From: Lates calcarifer
Lineage: Eukaryota > Chordata > Actinopteri > Centropomidae
Length of the DNA: 64,000 nucleotides
Direction of reading: 5' to 3'
Assembly: GCF_001640805.2 (NCBI RefSeq)
Contig: NC_066833.1
Location: 14,438,068 to 14,502,067 of the forward strand
Shown: positions 26,111 to 54,900 of the stretch, one piece after another
Position numbering within the stretch: position 1 is the stretch's first letter
Layout: every line of letters starts with the position of its first letter
Position numbers and translations under genes: made by a program
The notes under the pieces: model-generated
Databases searched by the model: none
The model's input: only the letters and a program-made list of their open reading frames with translations
What the model was told of the DNA's origin: nothing

Positions 26111-26939
26111 CAATCACAGTTAATGCCTAACACCATATCTGTGCTGCAAGGATGTTCTGAATATTGATCTGTGCATTAAAGGATTCTGTAATCAGATAGC
26201 AATATAAATCTTTTTAAAGCTAGTTTTTGGTCAGAGAAAGTGGTACAGTAAAGCCTTAACCCAACATATGAATGCATTTTGGTTGGAGTTGACCGTCCAT
26301 GATGAGTAAAGCATGCAGCAGATCTGCAGATGTGTCATTTCTAATACTTTATGGAGGTCAGTTTTGAATCACCCTTGTGGCTGGCAGATGTTTCAAGTGA
26401 AAGAGCTCTTATAAAATAGCAGGTTTTAATCATTACTCAGATCAAGGCCATGAACGCATAGTTATATTTGAACAAGACAGGCCATAAGGTTGCCGTTGAT
26501 AAGATGTTTATGATCCCTCATGAGAATAACCAATTAAGTGAAGGTCTTTTTGTTCGCTCATTCATCTGTGCTCACACTGGATGTTGTCAGGCAGTGGCCC
26601 CTACGGGCTACCATCTGTAAAACAAAGCTGATGCTGCGCTCTGCAAAGCCATACTGTATTTTTCTCTTGTTGTAGAGGCTGAGAAGTCAGACTTCCCTTT
26701 TTGCGTTGCACCATAGAATACAAATGGGTTCCTGTAAGCTGTGCTGCAAATAATGAGTGACTCAGGGAAACATGCTGCAGGTCATGTGTGAAGGCACTGG
26801 CACCGCACAGGCACACGTGCGCAGGCACGCAGACACACACGCACGGAAGGATGATGGCACAAACGTGCACACACGCGCACCCGTTTACAGACACAAAAAG
26901 GCACTCTACACATCTGACAGATCTAACCTACCTACTCAA
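26111..26939. other. Non-coding DNA upstream of the vwc2l promoter
   Basis: No gene seen. A purine-pyrimidine alternating CA/CG-rich tract occupies about 26803-26882 (GCACACGTGCGCAGGCACGC and onward), which could adopt Z-DNA and lies 60-140 bp from the promoter region. Confidence 0.5.
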
Positions 26940-27260
26940 TTTACCAGCTGCTCCTCCGGGAACCCCTCTGACCAATGACCACTTATCTCGTCGTTTGAAT
27001 TGATTTCAGTCTTTAACTCTTGCAGGGCCAGTTCGAGAAATCCGGACGGAGTTGTTCTCGGATCGTGGGGTATGAGCGTTGTTGTGTCTGTTGAGTGACG
27101 GCGTGGAAGAGGGCGGGTTGGGGGTGAGGAGAGTGGGGGGCGCTCTGCTCATGCTCTGCTCAGTGCAGGACGCAGGAGACAGTCGCTCTCCAAGGTGCTG
27201 AAAGTCGGAGCGCTCCCTCCTCAGTCTCAGCTGCTGACGATGAATGCGACCTCGGGCGAA
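26940..27260 (+). promoter_or_regulatory. vwc2l: Predicted vwc2l promoter region
   Basis: G+C and CpG content rise sharply here relative to the flanking AT-rich DNA. A CCAAT box lies at 26972-26976 and a GC box (GGGCGGG) at 27111-27117, followed by G-rich sequence and an RE1-like site at 27182-27202. No convincing TATA box is seen. The predicted non-coding exon ends at 27591, so initiation within about 27150-27300 is plausible. The position is inferred from motifs and distance only; there is no transcript evidence. Confidence 0.5.
27182..27202 (-). promoter_or_regulatory. RE1/NRSE-like REST binding site
   Basis: On the minus strand 27201-27186 reads TCAGCACCTTGGAGAG, matching every position of the degenerate RE1 core TYAGMRCCNNRGMSAG. 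Over 21 positions it differs from the classic NRSE at three by my count. REST represses neuronal genes in non-neuronal cells, which suits a neural gene such as vwc2l. The match is seen in sequence; REST occupancy is inferred. Confidence 0.6.
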
Positions 27261-27591
27261 AACTGAAAATCACGTAATGACCTGCTTCATTGCCTAATGG
27301 TTTAATTTTTTAAAATGCTCCTTAACTTCTAACCTAACGGGATTTTTCATTTTTCACGCAACCGCTGGATGTATTGGCTTTACACATACGTGCTACAAGA
27401 CTGATTGCTGCTTTCTAATATTCACCTGCAACGTTGGGAAATATTGAATTGACTCCGGATTCTCAGGGAACGCTATAGAGGATTTTTCTAGCTATTCGCT
27501 GTTTTTTTCTCTCTCTCTCTCCCTCTCTCCGTTTTTCTCTCTGCACCGCATGCCTTTGGACGTGAACTGTGATATTGTCTCAAAATAAAAG
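27200..27591 (+). other. vwc2l: Predicted non-coding first exon of vwc2l (5' end approximate)
   Basis: A strong donor (AAAAG followed by GTGAGTCC) ends this stretch at 27591, just after a CT-rich run (about 27508-27541). The matching acceptor is a pyrimidine-rich CCACTGCAG ending at 28734, 132 nt before the chosen ATG. A second donor (ACGCG followed by GTGAGTTT) at 27899 could end a longer exon. The start is not determined by sequence. Confidence 0.45.
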
Positions 27592-28384
27592 GTGAGTCCG
27601 TTGAGGATAATCATGAAGCAGACCTACTTTTACGTGGATATCGTTTTCTTTGCACTGGAAATGGGGGAACCATATCTCCAAAAGGCTGGTGTTTAATTGC
27701 TTTTAAACCCATCATCACGACAGAAAAGAGGGGGGGTGGGAGGATTATAGTGTCTCGTGGAGCCTGGTGAATTTACCCTGTGGATAAAGTGAAGTTTCCA
27801 AAAGGCTAAGCGACTATCTGTAATCTGCTCCAGCCCTCTGTGTGCTGGGCTCTCCTCTCTGGCTTCACACTAAGTGGATATCAAGCTATTTCAACGCGGT
27901 GAGTTTGCCCTGTCGCTTAATTTACATCCCTGTTGTCACAGGCATTTCAATTGATCTGTCAAGACATGCAACACTTAGAAACCAAACCGTTTTTCTGTTA
28001 TATATTACTTAACTGTCTGGATTTTTTTCTATGTGTGTTCCCATTTGGAAGGCGTAAATCATTTTGGGTTAAATCACTGCGTATTTAACAATTTGCATAT
28101 TACATGGCTGATTTAGTAAGAAAAGGTTACTGCAAATCCAGTGTTAAAGCAGTGATTTGTATAATTAATGGCTTCATGGGAATCTGATACAGACTAATAG
28201 CTACCTGTTGTCTCTGGTCGCTCCCATAGAGTTTTTACTGAATGTGGAGAAGATTACTGCGAAGAATACACTCCACCCACTCCAGATAATGGATATTTTA
28301 ATCATTTTCCCCGTGTTGCTGGACGCTCAGCTATTGCTGAGATTTTGGAAAGAAGATCATTTGTAGCCTATCTGAGCAACCTTG

Positions 28385-28408
28385 CACACACACACACACA
28401 CACACACA
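28385..28408. repeat. (CA)n microsatellite in the 5' leader intron of vwc2l
   Basis: Twelve uninterrupted CA units. Confidence 0.95.
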
Positions 28409-28734
28409 ACAGCGCACACAGACTACATGCTTCTTGTGCTAACAGAGGTTTTTTTTATTTTCTGATTTAATGAGTAGGTTAACAGTCAGTTGAGTGAGCC
28501 GCATTTATCCTTTTTTTATTTTTTTTTTATCTTTTCTATCTTTTAAATAAACTTGAATGATCCATATCAATATTATTGGCTGCAGCAGTAGGACGCAGCA
28601 AATGAAAAATACATAGGCCCAAGCAAAAAGGAAAAGTACTGGGAAGGTGAGGTTCAATGGTTTTTCAGGATGTGCAAAACAACAGCAGTAGAATCACCAT
28701 CCAACACATCATCTCCTTTGTTTTTCCACTGCAG

Positions 28735-46055
<17,321 letters not shown>

Positions 46056-49000
46056 AGAGACTCCACCGGGGATGGTGGAAAAGCTCAGGCAAGGCCCTGC
46101 CTACTGCACCATTTTGTATGATTGACAGGGCAGGAGCACAATACCTAAGTTACCTGAGACAGCATAGTATCGAGGAGATGCTCTCACAAGCTTCACACAA
46201 ATACAAATTTAGCCACTGAGAAGAAGACGGAACTTGTCTCATGGCTGTTTCCACCCTCCAGTTTTAATCGTCCTATATATTTTCAGAAGTTGACTTGCTT
46301 GACTTGCTGCTCTCACACAAAAAGTTTCTAAGCTCCTGGAACTCTTTCATAACCAGTGGCAAATGTTGAATTGCTCATGTTGATTTCTGTATGTATGTAT
46401 GTCATCTGCTTGTCTGTCACAATCACGCAGGTGTTGTAAAATTCCAACAGCAGGAAAAACAAAACCGTAAGCACACTTAACAGCGCTTTTTTTGTCATGA
46501 GGTTTGACACCAGTGAAAGCACTGCAAAGGTGTGTTTGAGTTTCACAATTTCACTCTAAGAGCTTGTTTACAAAATGCACATCATATAAATATTTGTGTC
46601 TTCATAAGTTTTTATCGCTATGGCAGGAAGTCACCTTTAACACTTAGATTATGCTACTCTCAATTTTATAAACTGCTATAAAACCCCACAACAGTGATTT
46701 TATTGATCATCATACCATGATTTTGAGTCATGTCTCTCCACATAGCAGCAGCACAGTCGGGGTAAGTTGGTACTGAAGGACTAGCTAAGGGACAGGAAAG
46801 ATGGTAGCCAACAACTATGAGAAGCATTTTTTATATACTTAGAGGGATAGATCTAAAATTCTGCAACACTGAATCAAAACAACAACTTTGGGCAGCCCCT
46901 CTGGGCTTAATTGTCGTTATTGTTTTCTCTCAGAGGTCCATATCCTCCAAAATATTCCCACTAACTAACGGCTTGAACTTGTTATCAAAGCAATTAGCAA
47001 GCCAAGAGCAGCCTGCTTTAATTTCCCTTAATCAAGGAGTATTCTGTGATAAATCATCCAGCTGGGTGCTTGGCACTGCCGCAGCCTGCATGCTGGGCAC
47101 ACTCAACAAGAACCGGCAGACAAAAGGAGAGAATCTGCATATGTCGGAATGCTTTTAAGTAGCACTCACAGGCACACTGTCCACGTGAGCATACAAGCAC
47201 CCCATTCATCCACAGTCTCATAGGCACAGTATGTTTATCTGCACCCAGTGAAGCACTTAAACCTACAAGTCTTGTTAAGATACAAAGCCATTACATTCTC
47301 CCACTGCTATAGATTATCTAATCAATGTTGGGTTCCTCCCTTCTCCAATATGTTAGAGTAGCTCATCCAGTGTGGTTATGGCCAAGGCTATAAGTTAGGG
47401 ACAAGTTAATGTATTGTTTTGATATTTTCCCAGACCACAGTGGTCTTCAAGTGGTCCAGTCTGAAAGAAAAAGCACCCAACCAGAGCCTAAAACATGATG
47501 TTTCTGAGATGATAAATACTAGTCATTAATTCAAAGGTGAATTCCAGTAAGCTCATGCCATTCATCACTAGATTTTTTTTTCCATTTCCAGAAAATCCGC
47601 TCCTGTTAACCTTTTAGACCCTATTTCTGGGCAGTGATGGATGGGCTGCTTAATAGCGGCTCTCAGCACTCTAATGAGACAGAAATGAACATAGGATAAA
47701 GACCGATGACTTAAGAGCTGTATTACCTTTAAAGGCACTAAAAACAAATTCTTGGAAGAATCTCACAGCCTGCAAAGTGTGCTGCATGGCCTTATAGTGC
47801 AGCACATGGTGGAGGAAATCACAGAATTGAAAAAAGGTGGGTGGAGTCCAATGTTAGGTGCAACAATGGAGCTGCAGTCATTTTCATCATTAAGCTACGG
47901 TGATTTAGTGTCTTTCAGTGTGAAAAGACAGAGCCCATCTATCCGGCTTGAGGTCTGCAGACTCATAAAACAAAACTGACATCTACGGTTTATCAATCAG
48001 CCTCACTGCTGCAGACATTTTAGGATTAATAAAGGAGCTTCATTCATCTTAATTACTTTAAATGCCACATAATTATTCAACCTAAACATGAATCCCAAAA
48101 ATATATTGGAATTGTATTACTGGGTAGCAACAGAGAAAGACTGAAGTGAGTGCGCCAGTTGACAGGGCTCAGAGGCATTGCTGCCACTGCCGATGCCTTA
48201 TTGCTATTGTTGCAGATAAAATTCACAAAGCATGATCTTTGGCTTCATGCTGCATGGACAGCCCAGACTGCTATAAGTGCTACTTTGTTTACGCTCCTCT
48301 GTGCAATGGTTTACTGTTATGTATTACTTAAAACAAGTCATTATTTTACCCTTTGACATTCCAGTAACAGTCAGCAGGGTGAATTAGTGGGAGTACAAGG
48401 ACAGTTAAGTCACAGCTTAAAATACAGATTTGGATTCACAGGTGGCTCTAAAAAAGACAGCATTAAAGTGGATAATCATGCAATTTGATCTGTGTGATAC
48501 TGCAACTTTCTGTACTGCATAATAGTTCTGATACAGCTTCCACCCAAGCTTCTGTGGTACATTGCATTTGGTGGAGCCGTGGCTCATCTCCTTCATTTTG
48601 CAAGCTGCTCTCAACAAATGGATGTGAAGGTAGGAGTGCAGAAGGTGAGGTGGTAGGTGTTAACAGAAAGTCAAAACATCCACTGTTCTTCTACACATAG
48701 GAGCTGAGATAAGACTCAGACTGCTAATGGGTAGAAAAAAGGGAGAGAGATATTAAATCAAATAAGCAAATCATGTATTCTGAGCAGGCAATACAGGTAG
48801 AGAAAACTGTAGTTGTTGTTTTTTTCCATGTAGCAGGACCATACTGGTGAAAATGCTGCTCTGCGCTGCAAGAAGGTGGATTTTTTAAACAGCTGTAATG
48901 ATGTTGCTTTCATTGAGAACTAAGGGAGATCAGTCTGGATCCATGTGGATTAACATACAGTAGATGCCTACATGTATCATTTGAGAGAATAGGCTGCATT

Positions 49001-51614
49001 TTAAAAACACAAGAGGTTTATGTGGCACACATGCACTATCCGCATCTCAGTGAGAGCCTCTGCCTGGGCGAGAGGGGGGAAATTACATTTCTCCTTGCAA
49101 ATACGTGAAGCTGCACAGTTTCAAGGACAAATCAGCGACACAGTCTGTCTTTGTTGAATCTTTATGTCTGTCTGTGAATGTCTATTCAAAATGACCCCAT
49201 TCGTCTTCTCATTATTCAAATCACAGGCTTGTACATGGGCATTTTGTAAAGGTAAACCATTTGCTCTTTCCACGAGACACCGACTTACTGTAGCTGGAAA
49301 CTATGAAAGATTGTTTTTTTCTTCATGTTTTTTTCAGCAACAAAACTGTTACATAAAGTGTGCCTGAAAACTATCTGGAATAGGAAGAGAAACACTGTTA
49401 TTATACAACCAACTGTATTAGTTTTTTGGGCACCAAGGGTCTGTTCATTCAGCACTCAAATGTGTTATAGTATCATTTCTATGACAAATTTGAAATTTAT
49501 GTTTAAAATCTAGAGGATCTTTGATTGTATATGAATACATACTCGCACAGGTTCACCCTAAACTGTACAAGGAACAAAGGGTCCAAAATTCTAAAGTTAA
49601 ACAACCCTTGGTGCTCCCCATGTTGTTCATATGTAAATATCTTCAACCGTATAATGTGTATTCTGAAATCTGAGGTGGAGTAAAAAAAAAAAAAAAGGGA
49701 GGGGGGGAAAGAAATAAGAAATAAGAAATGTGTATTATTCATTGAGACAAAAACTATTTTGTTAAATAGACCTGAAAAGAAGTGTGATTCAGCAAAAGTG
49801 AGTGTGGATTTCTTTTTTATGTTCATGTTTGGGATTATGCTGATGTTACTGGACACAAGATCACTTAAGATCGCATGAAAACACACAACTAGCAACTACA
49901 GAAAAATGTGCACTTCTTTACTGTGAAGAGCACAGCATTCCTGAATGTATACTGGGAGCAGCATCTGAGGGAAAATTCAATTGAAACTTGGCAGATGCTC
50001 TTGAGCAAACCTCCCTGAATTCAGCCACATTGTCTATGTAATAAAGCCAAGAAAGAAACAACAAACAATACATGGTATGAAACTTTACAGCTGACCCGGG
50101 ACACGGCACAACCCCGGTTAATCTTTACTATACTCAAAATGTTTCCAAATAAATAAAAGTACAGTATTTTCCTGGCTCACGGCTCTCTGAGAGAAAATAA
50201 GGAGATACTAGTGCTTAATGGTTTTGTAATGCTCAGCGAGTTCAAGGGCATTACTCACAGGTTCATTCCTCCATTCTATTTCATTACAAGTCAGTCTGGG
50301 CTTCTATCTCGTCCACACTGCTAATTGCCTTCTCCCACCTCCCACTGTGGACAAGAAAAGGGAAGCAATTTTATGCAGCACACAGCAATCAATAGCAATT
50401 AGGTGCATCCTTGACTAATCCCATTGAATCCCATCTTGGGAGATGGCCAGTAGAAGACCTCTTAAAGCACACGTACCTGCAGACCAGCTTTGGTGGTGGG
50501 GAATGTGCACGCACACATACACACCAAAGGGACACAAAGGAAAAGTTCTCCTTTTTGTTCACAGTAAATGCCAGAGCTGTGACAGAACAATTAATTGCTT
50601 TGTTTTTCCTATTCTACACTTTATATTGAATCTTCATTGATCTTTTTTGGCACGCTCCCTACATTTGTATCAAAGAGGCCTTCTCAATTAAATAATTAGA
50701 TAATTATCTCTTCCTGGTAAACCCATACAGATTATGGAATGCAATTCTGCTCTAAAACTACTCATCTGATGGTGCAGTAGACAACAAATTGGAATGTGAA
50801 ATACAGAACACAAGCAAAATACTAAGTCAACTCAAAATTTGTGCAATAGTGAAAAGTGTTTTAAATGTGCTGATAATGGACAGACAAGTTGCAGATTGTT
50901 GCATCTGCAGTGATGCATGTTGCAATGGGGTGTAGAGGGTGGTCACTTGGCAGGAGCTTCAGAAGTGACTGAAATAGAGGCAAAACAAGACCTAAATTGG
51001 CATTGCTTTCCACTGCTTGACATGTAATGGCATGAAGTCTGATGCTGAAATCGCAACATTTCTTCTAGACTGTTAAGTAAACAGCTTTTAATGCTAATGT
51101 TGGCTATGTAGCTTTAGCAAAAACTTACATATGGCACCTTTAAACTGCAATGAAAGGGGAAAAACCTCTACCATGGCTCAACAGCATCAAGCTATCAGAT
51201 GCATTGACAAGCCTAGTTTCCTTGTCTTGCCATGTTACACTACATTGCATGTGTCTCCAAATAGTGTTTTTTTGGACAGTTATATGTTTGGTTTATAAAT
51301 GTGGCTCCTAACCTTTTTGACTTGTTATCCCTTAAAATGATCCAGTGTTTGTAAATGACACCCCTTGTCACAGACTACCCAACTGTTAGTGGTCGGACAA
51401 GGTAAAACTACCTTCTTGACCTAGTGGAACACTAGCTATATTGTATATAGCTGTATGAAATGCGAGAAATTCCCATGTTTAGATTTTTGTTTATATGAGA
51501 CATGTCAACTTAATCAATGCATATTTAAAAAGCAAAACACACATTAGCTATCATCTATAATGCTATAAGATTGGTGACAGTGCAAAATTATCACTTAATA
51601 TGCAAAAAAAGTGT
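46056..51614. other. Convergent intergenic region between vwc2l and bard1
   Basis: It must hold both 3' UTRs. An AATAAA lies at 48028-48033 on the + strand (about 2 kb after the vwc2l stop) and an ATTAAA at 51092-51087 on the - strand for bard1; neither is proven. A segment around 50220-50470 is repeat-free and rich in homeodomain-like motifs. No third gene is supported. Confidence 0.55.
50929..51145. repeat. Probable dispersed teleost repeat
   Basis: GTTAAGTAAACAGCTTTTAA, TGCTAATGTTGGCTATGTAG and AAAACTTACATATGGCACC, ending in TTTAAA, match a repeat end I recognise from other fish. Boundaries approximate. Confidence 0.5.
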
Positions 51615-51962
51615 TTAGACTAGTGTTCGAGGGTCCAGCACAGGAAGGAGCTGGAAGGCTGCAATGCAGTCAATAATCCAGGTGGAGGGAGCTGACCATA
51701 CCTTGCCTCGTCTGACCACTGTCGGCTTGTGAGGGCCCTGTGGGTCAAAGATGATGTATTGGGTGCAGAGGGCCTGGTCGGAGCCTGGCAGGGCGTGGTA
51801 GGCAGCAGCGTTCAGAGTTTGTGTCACATCGCTGTCAGGTTTGGGCTGTCGGCTCAGGAGCTGACCTCCTCCTTCCCGGAGCAGCTTGGTGAGTTCATCT
51901 TTGGTCGGCGTCTTAAAGGAGCCCAGGAGGAAGAAGAAACAGCCATCGAAGAGTGGTGGGAG
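51615..51962 (-). CDS. bard1: bard1 terminal coding exon: BRCT2 and stop
   Basis: The acceptor TCTTTTGTAG precedes the exon. It encodes [57 protein letters not shown] and CTQYIIFD, then [20 protein letters not shown], and ends LDPRTLV with TAA at 51617-51615. This is the whole second BRCT repeat, including the TQYII strand and the W-x-x-DC helix. At 115 residues it is a few longer than the human equivalent because of the C-terminal extension. The 3' UTR runs to lower coordinates; a possible ATTAAA signal on this strand lies at 51087-51092, unproven. Confidence 0.96.
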   Translation of the reverse strand, partial: LPPLFDGCFFFLLGSFKTPTKDELTKLLREGGGQLLSRQPKPDSDVTQTLNAAAYHALPGSDQALCTQYIIFDPQGPHKPTVVRRGKVWSAPSTWIIDCIAAFQLLPVLDPRTLV

Positions 51963-54900
51963 CTACAAAAGATGAATGGTCAGAAAGAAGAGATTCAAGA
52001 ATTAGTGGACATTTCCCCAACCGAATATTTCTGTGAGCATCAAAAGCATGGCTGAGAAAAGAGAAGACCTGTTGTGTATTATCTCCCTCCATTAAAACAT
52101 TTTAGTCACTGTGCCAGCACAAGGATAAAAGTCCTTGTGACAACAGTGGCAGAAGGATTAAAGTCTCCCCTTTTGTTTATGATGAAGTTAAACACTGAAT
52201 AATTTCTATGGCACTAAATCTAGGTTCTCATATTACCAAGAGTCTGCGTGGATGCTTTGTATTTACTTCTTTACTGCAGAGCCAGAAGACATTTTTATCA
52301 GCACTGTTCTCCAAACTCAGAAGCACTTAGCATTGCTGTTTAAAGCAGCCGTGAATTAGGCCTCTGGAGACTGTTTTATTCACAGCATCAATGAGCTGTT
52401 TTGGGGTGTAAATTGGCTCTCTCATGGGTTTCCAGTGAGAAGGTTCTTTGACTGCACTTTGGTTTGAAATAATTTCTTTGTGATTAGGATTGATGTTTAC
52501 TATTGTTTTTCTAGATCATTTTATTCTTGGACAGTTTATTCAGCTCAAAAAGGGAGAAAACAGAAGAAACCAACAACGGGTACATCTTCTGCAAATCTAC
52601 AAATGAACACCTCTTTATTATCATGTCTGCCTGCCAAGAGATATGACAAACTTTGTAGTCTGATTCTTAAGCCTCTCAAGGTGCTTCTACCCTTCAAGGA
52701 ACAAACAGGTAAATATTATGCTGCTGCTGTTAAGCAATATTTGCTACCTTTGGACTTGTTTTACCACACTGAATCACAGTGCATATAATCAGAATTATTT
52801 ATCCAAATCAACAGAAAAAGACTCTTTAATGTCAAACTGTAATCACATTTCTATAATTTTATCCTAACCAGGTACACTAGGTATACATTTCTTGTTCAGA
52901 CTGACTTCATGATTCTGACTTGGTCACTGCAAGGCATTAATGTCATTGGCTTTGAAGCCATTCCTGTGTAGTTCTGGCTTCATTTTCAGTCGTTGTCTTT
53001 CAGGAAAAATAAAATATTCTCCCTAGTCCCAGTTCTCTTACAATCTGCAGCAAGTTTTTCCTCCAGGATTTTTCTGCATTCATTTTACTCTCTATCCTCA
53101 CAAAGCGTACAGGACCCACGGCAGGGGATCATCCCCACAACATGATCCTGCAAGCACCAGGCTTCAAGGTGGGGATGGTGTGGTATTGATGATGTATGTT
53201 GTCTGGATAACACCAAACCAAGCCTTAGATACTGTCAAAAACCCTAATTGTACATGTCTGTCTTTTTGCATCTGTTTGTCTATCTATCTAAAAATGGTTG
53301 ACTGCACAATCAAAGATATGTTTGGTATGCAGCAAAGTTAATATACTTATTTCAACTTAATTAATACTGATATGAATTTAAGAGATATAATCTTCTGTTG
53401 AATAGGGGGAAAAGCCCAATTAAAAGTGGTTCATAGTTTTTTGTTTTTTTTTTTTAAATCCACACTTGTACTTTAATGACATCTGTGCTGTTGAACAACA
53501 ACTATGTGCCACTGCCAAATTTTTACCCAAGGACAGAGGGTCTATGACAATCTATACTCATCTTTCTCACAAATTTGTTTGTTTGTGTCTCATTTACCAA
53601 GCTACATCTGTTGATGCGACTGCGCTGGGGGCCTTCTCCTGCTTCATGCTCAGTTTCAGGCATCCACTTGCCTGCCTGCAAACATGCCTCCACCCCTGGC
53701 ATCAAAGGGAAAAGAGAGAGAGAAAAAAATTAAAGCTACTGCTAATTATGTTGACTTGAAAGAGTGTGACAAGGCAATTGCGAATGGAGGATGACAAAGC
53801 TCATGTCTGTTTTATCACAGCGAGTTGGAAGATTTCAAGTATTGGCAAAGCTGCAGTTGTTGACAGAGAAAGATGCCCACAGCATGATGGAGTTAATGAT
53901 GCAACCCTCGTTTTAAGTATCTCGAGCTTAAGCAGAATTCGAGCATCATCTCTTTCTCTCTGTCTCTAGAGGTTTTACAGAGTCAAATTGGAACTGTGTG
54001 ACAGCCAGCATCCCAGCATTTTTTGAGTTAGAAAAGAACCTTTTGTTCCAAATCCTTAAGAAAAGCATCTCTAAAGACAGAAAAGTTTTTTTGTTTTTTC
54101 TTTAAAAAGTATAGGCAGACATGGAGGGGGGAAAAAAATCACACATTTTAATGCCCCAGTCACTGTCACAGATAAAAAAAAAAATGTTTCTTAACATGAC
54201 ACAGATCACAGTGTTGCTGTTCTCAGTGAGCATCTATTGCTGAGTATCATATATCATAAGGAAAAATCAAAGCTCACATTGTAAAAGTTGCACATTTAAA
54301 GATATTGAATCTAGATTTGATCTGGTAAAGAAAAATGTATAAAGGATGCCAAACAGACCTGAGCATAAGGCTTGGCCTGAATAGAGATTGCAGTGCAGAG
54401 ACTTCTCACAACATTTCTAGCTGTGATAGATGCAAACAGTCCCACAGGCCTAATAATCATCTGCAAGGTATCTACATTTTGCCACACCCACACAACCTTG
54501 TTATTCATTCATTCATTACATCTTCAGTTGCAGTTTAGTGTTCCACACTGTTGCTTCCAGCTGCAAGATATGGTGACATGAACAGATTAGGGTAATGGTA
54601 AGTTCAGGTGTGTGTCTGTGTGTATACTATATCACAATACAGCCCCTGTCAGGAAAAAGCAAATTACACACATGCATACAGCCACACAGTCTCCTGAAGA
54701 TGGGATGGAAGGCAATTACATTTCTTCATCCCCCTTAATTACAGCTTTCATTTACCGGAACTCTGCCAGAGACTTGGGCAAGGAAGAGGGGAGATACTGG
54801 GGGTTAATCGCGCCGGACGATGGTGCTTAGTGCTGAGGAGTCATTAGCATGTTTGCTAATTACCTTCACATAGACTGAAAGCAGAGAACATCTCAAACCC

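Noticed and set aside
1..26900. Expected 3' exons of spag16 (WD40 protein) upstream of vwc2l
   Set aside because: No frame with WD-repeat signatures was seen on either strand, so the gene is further away or has moved.
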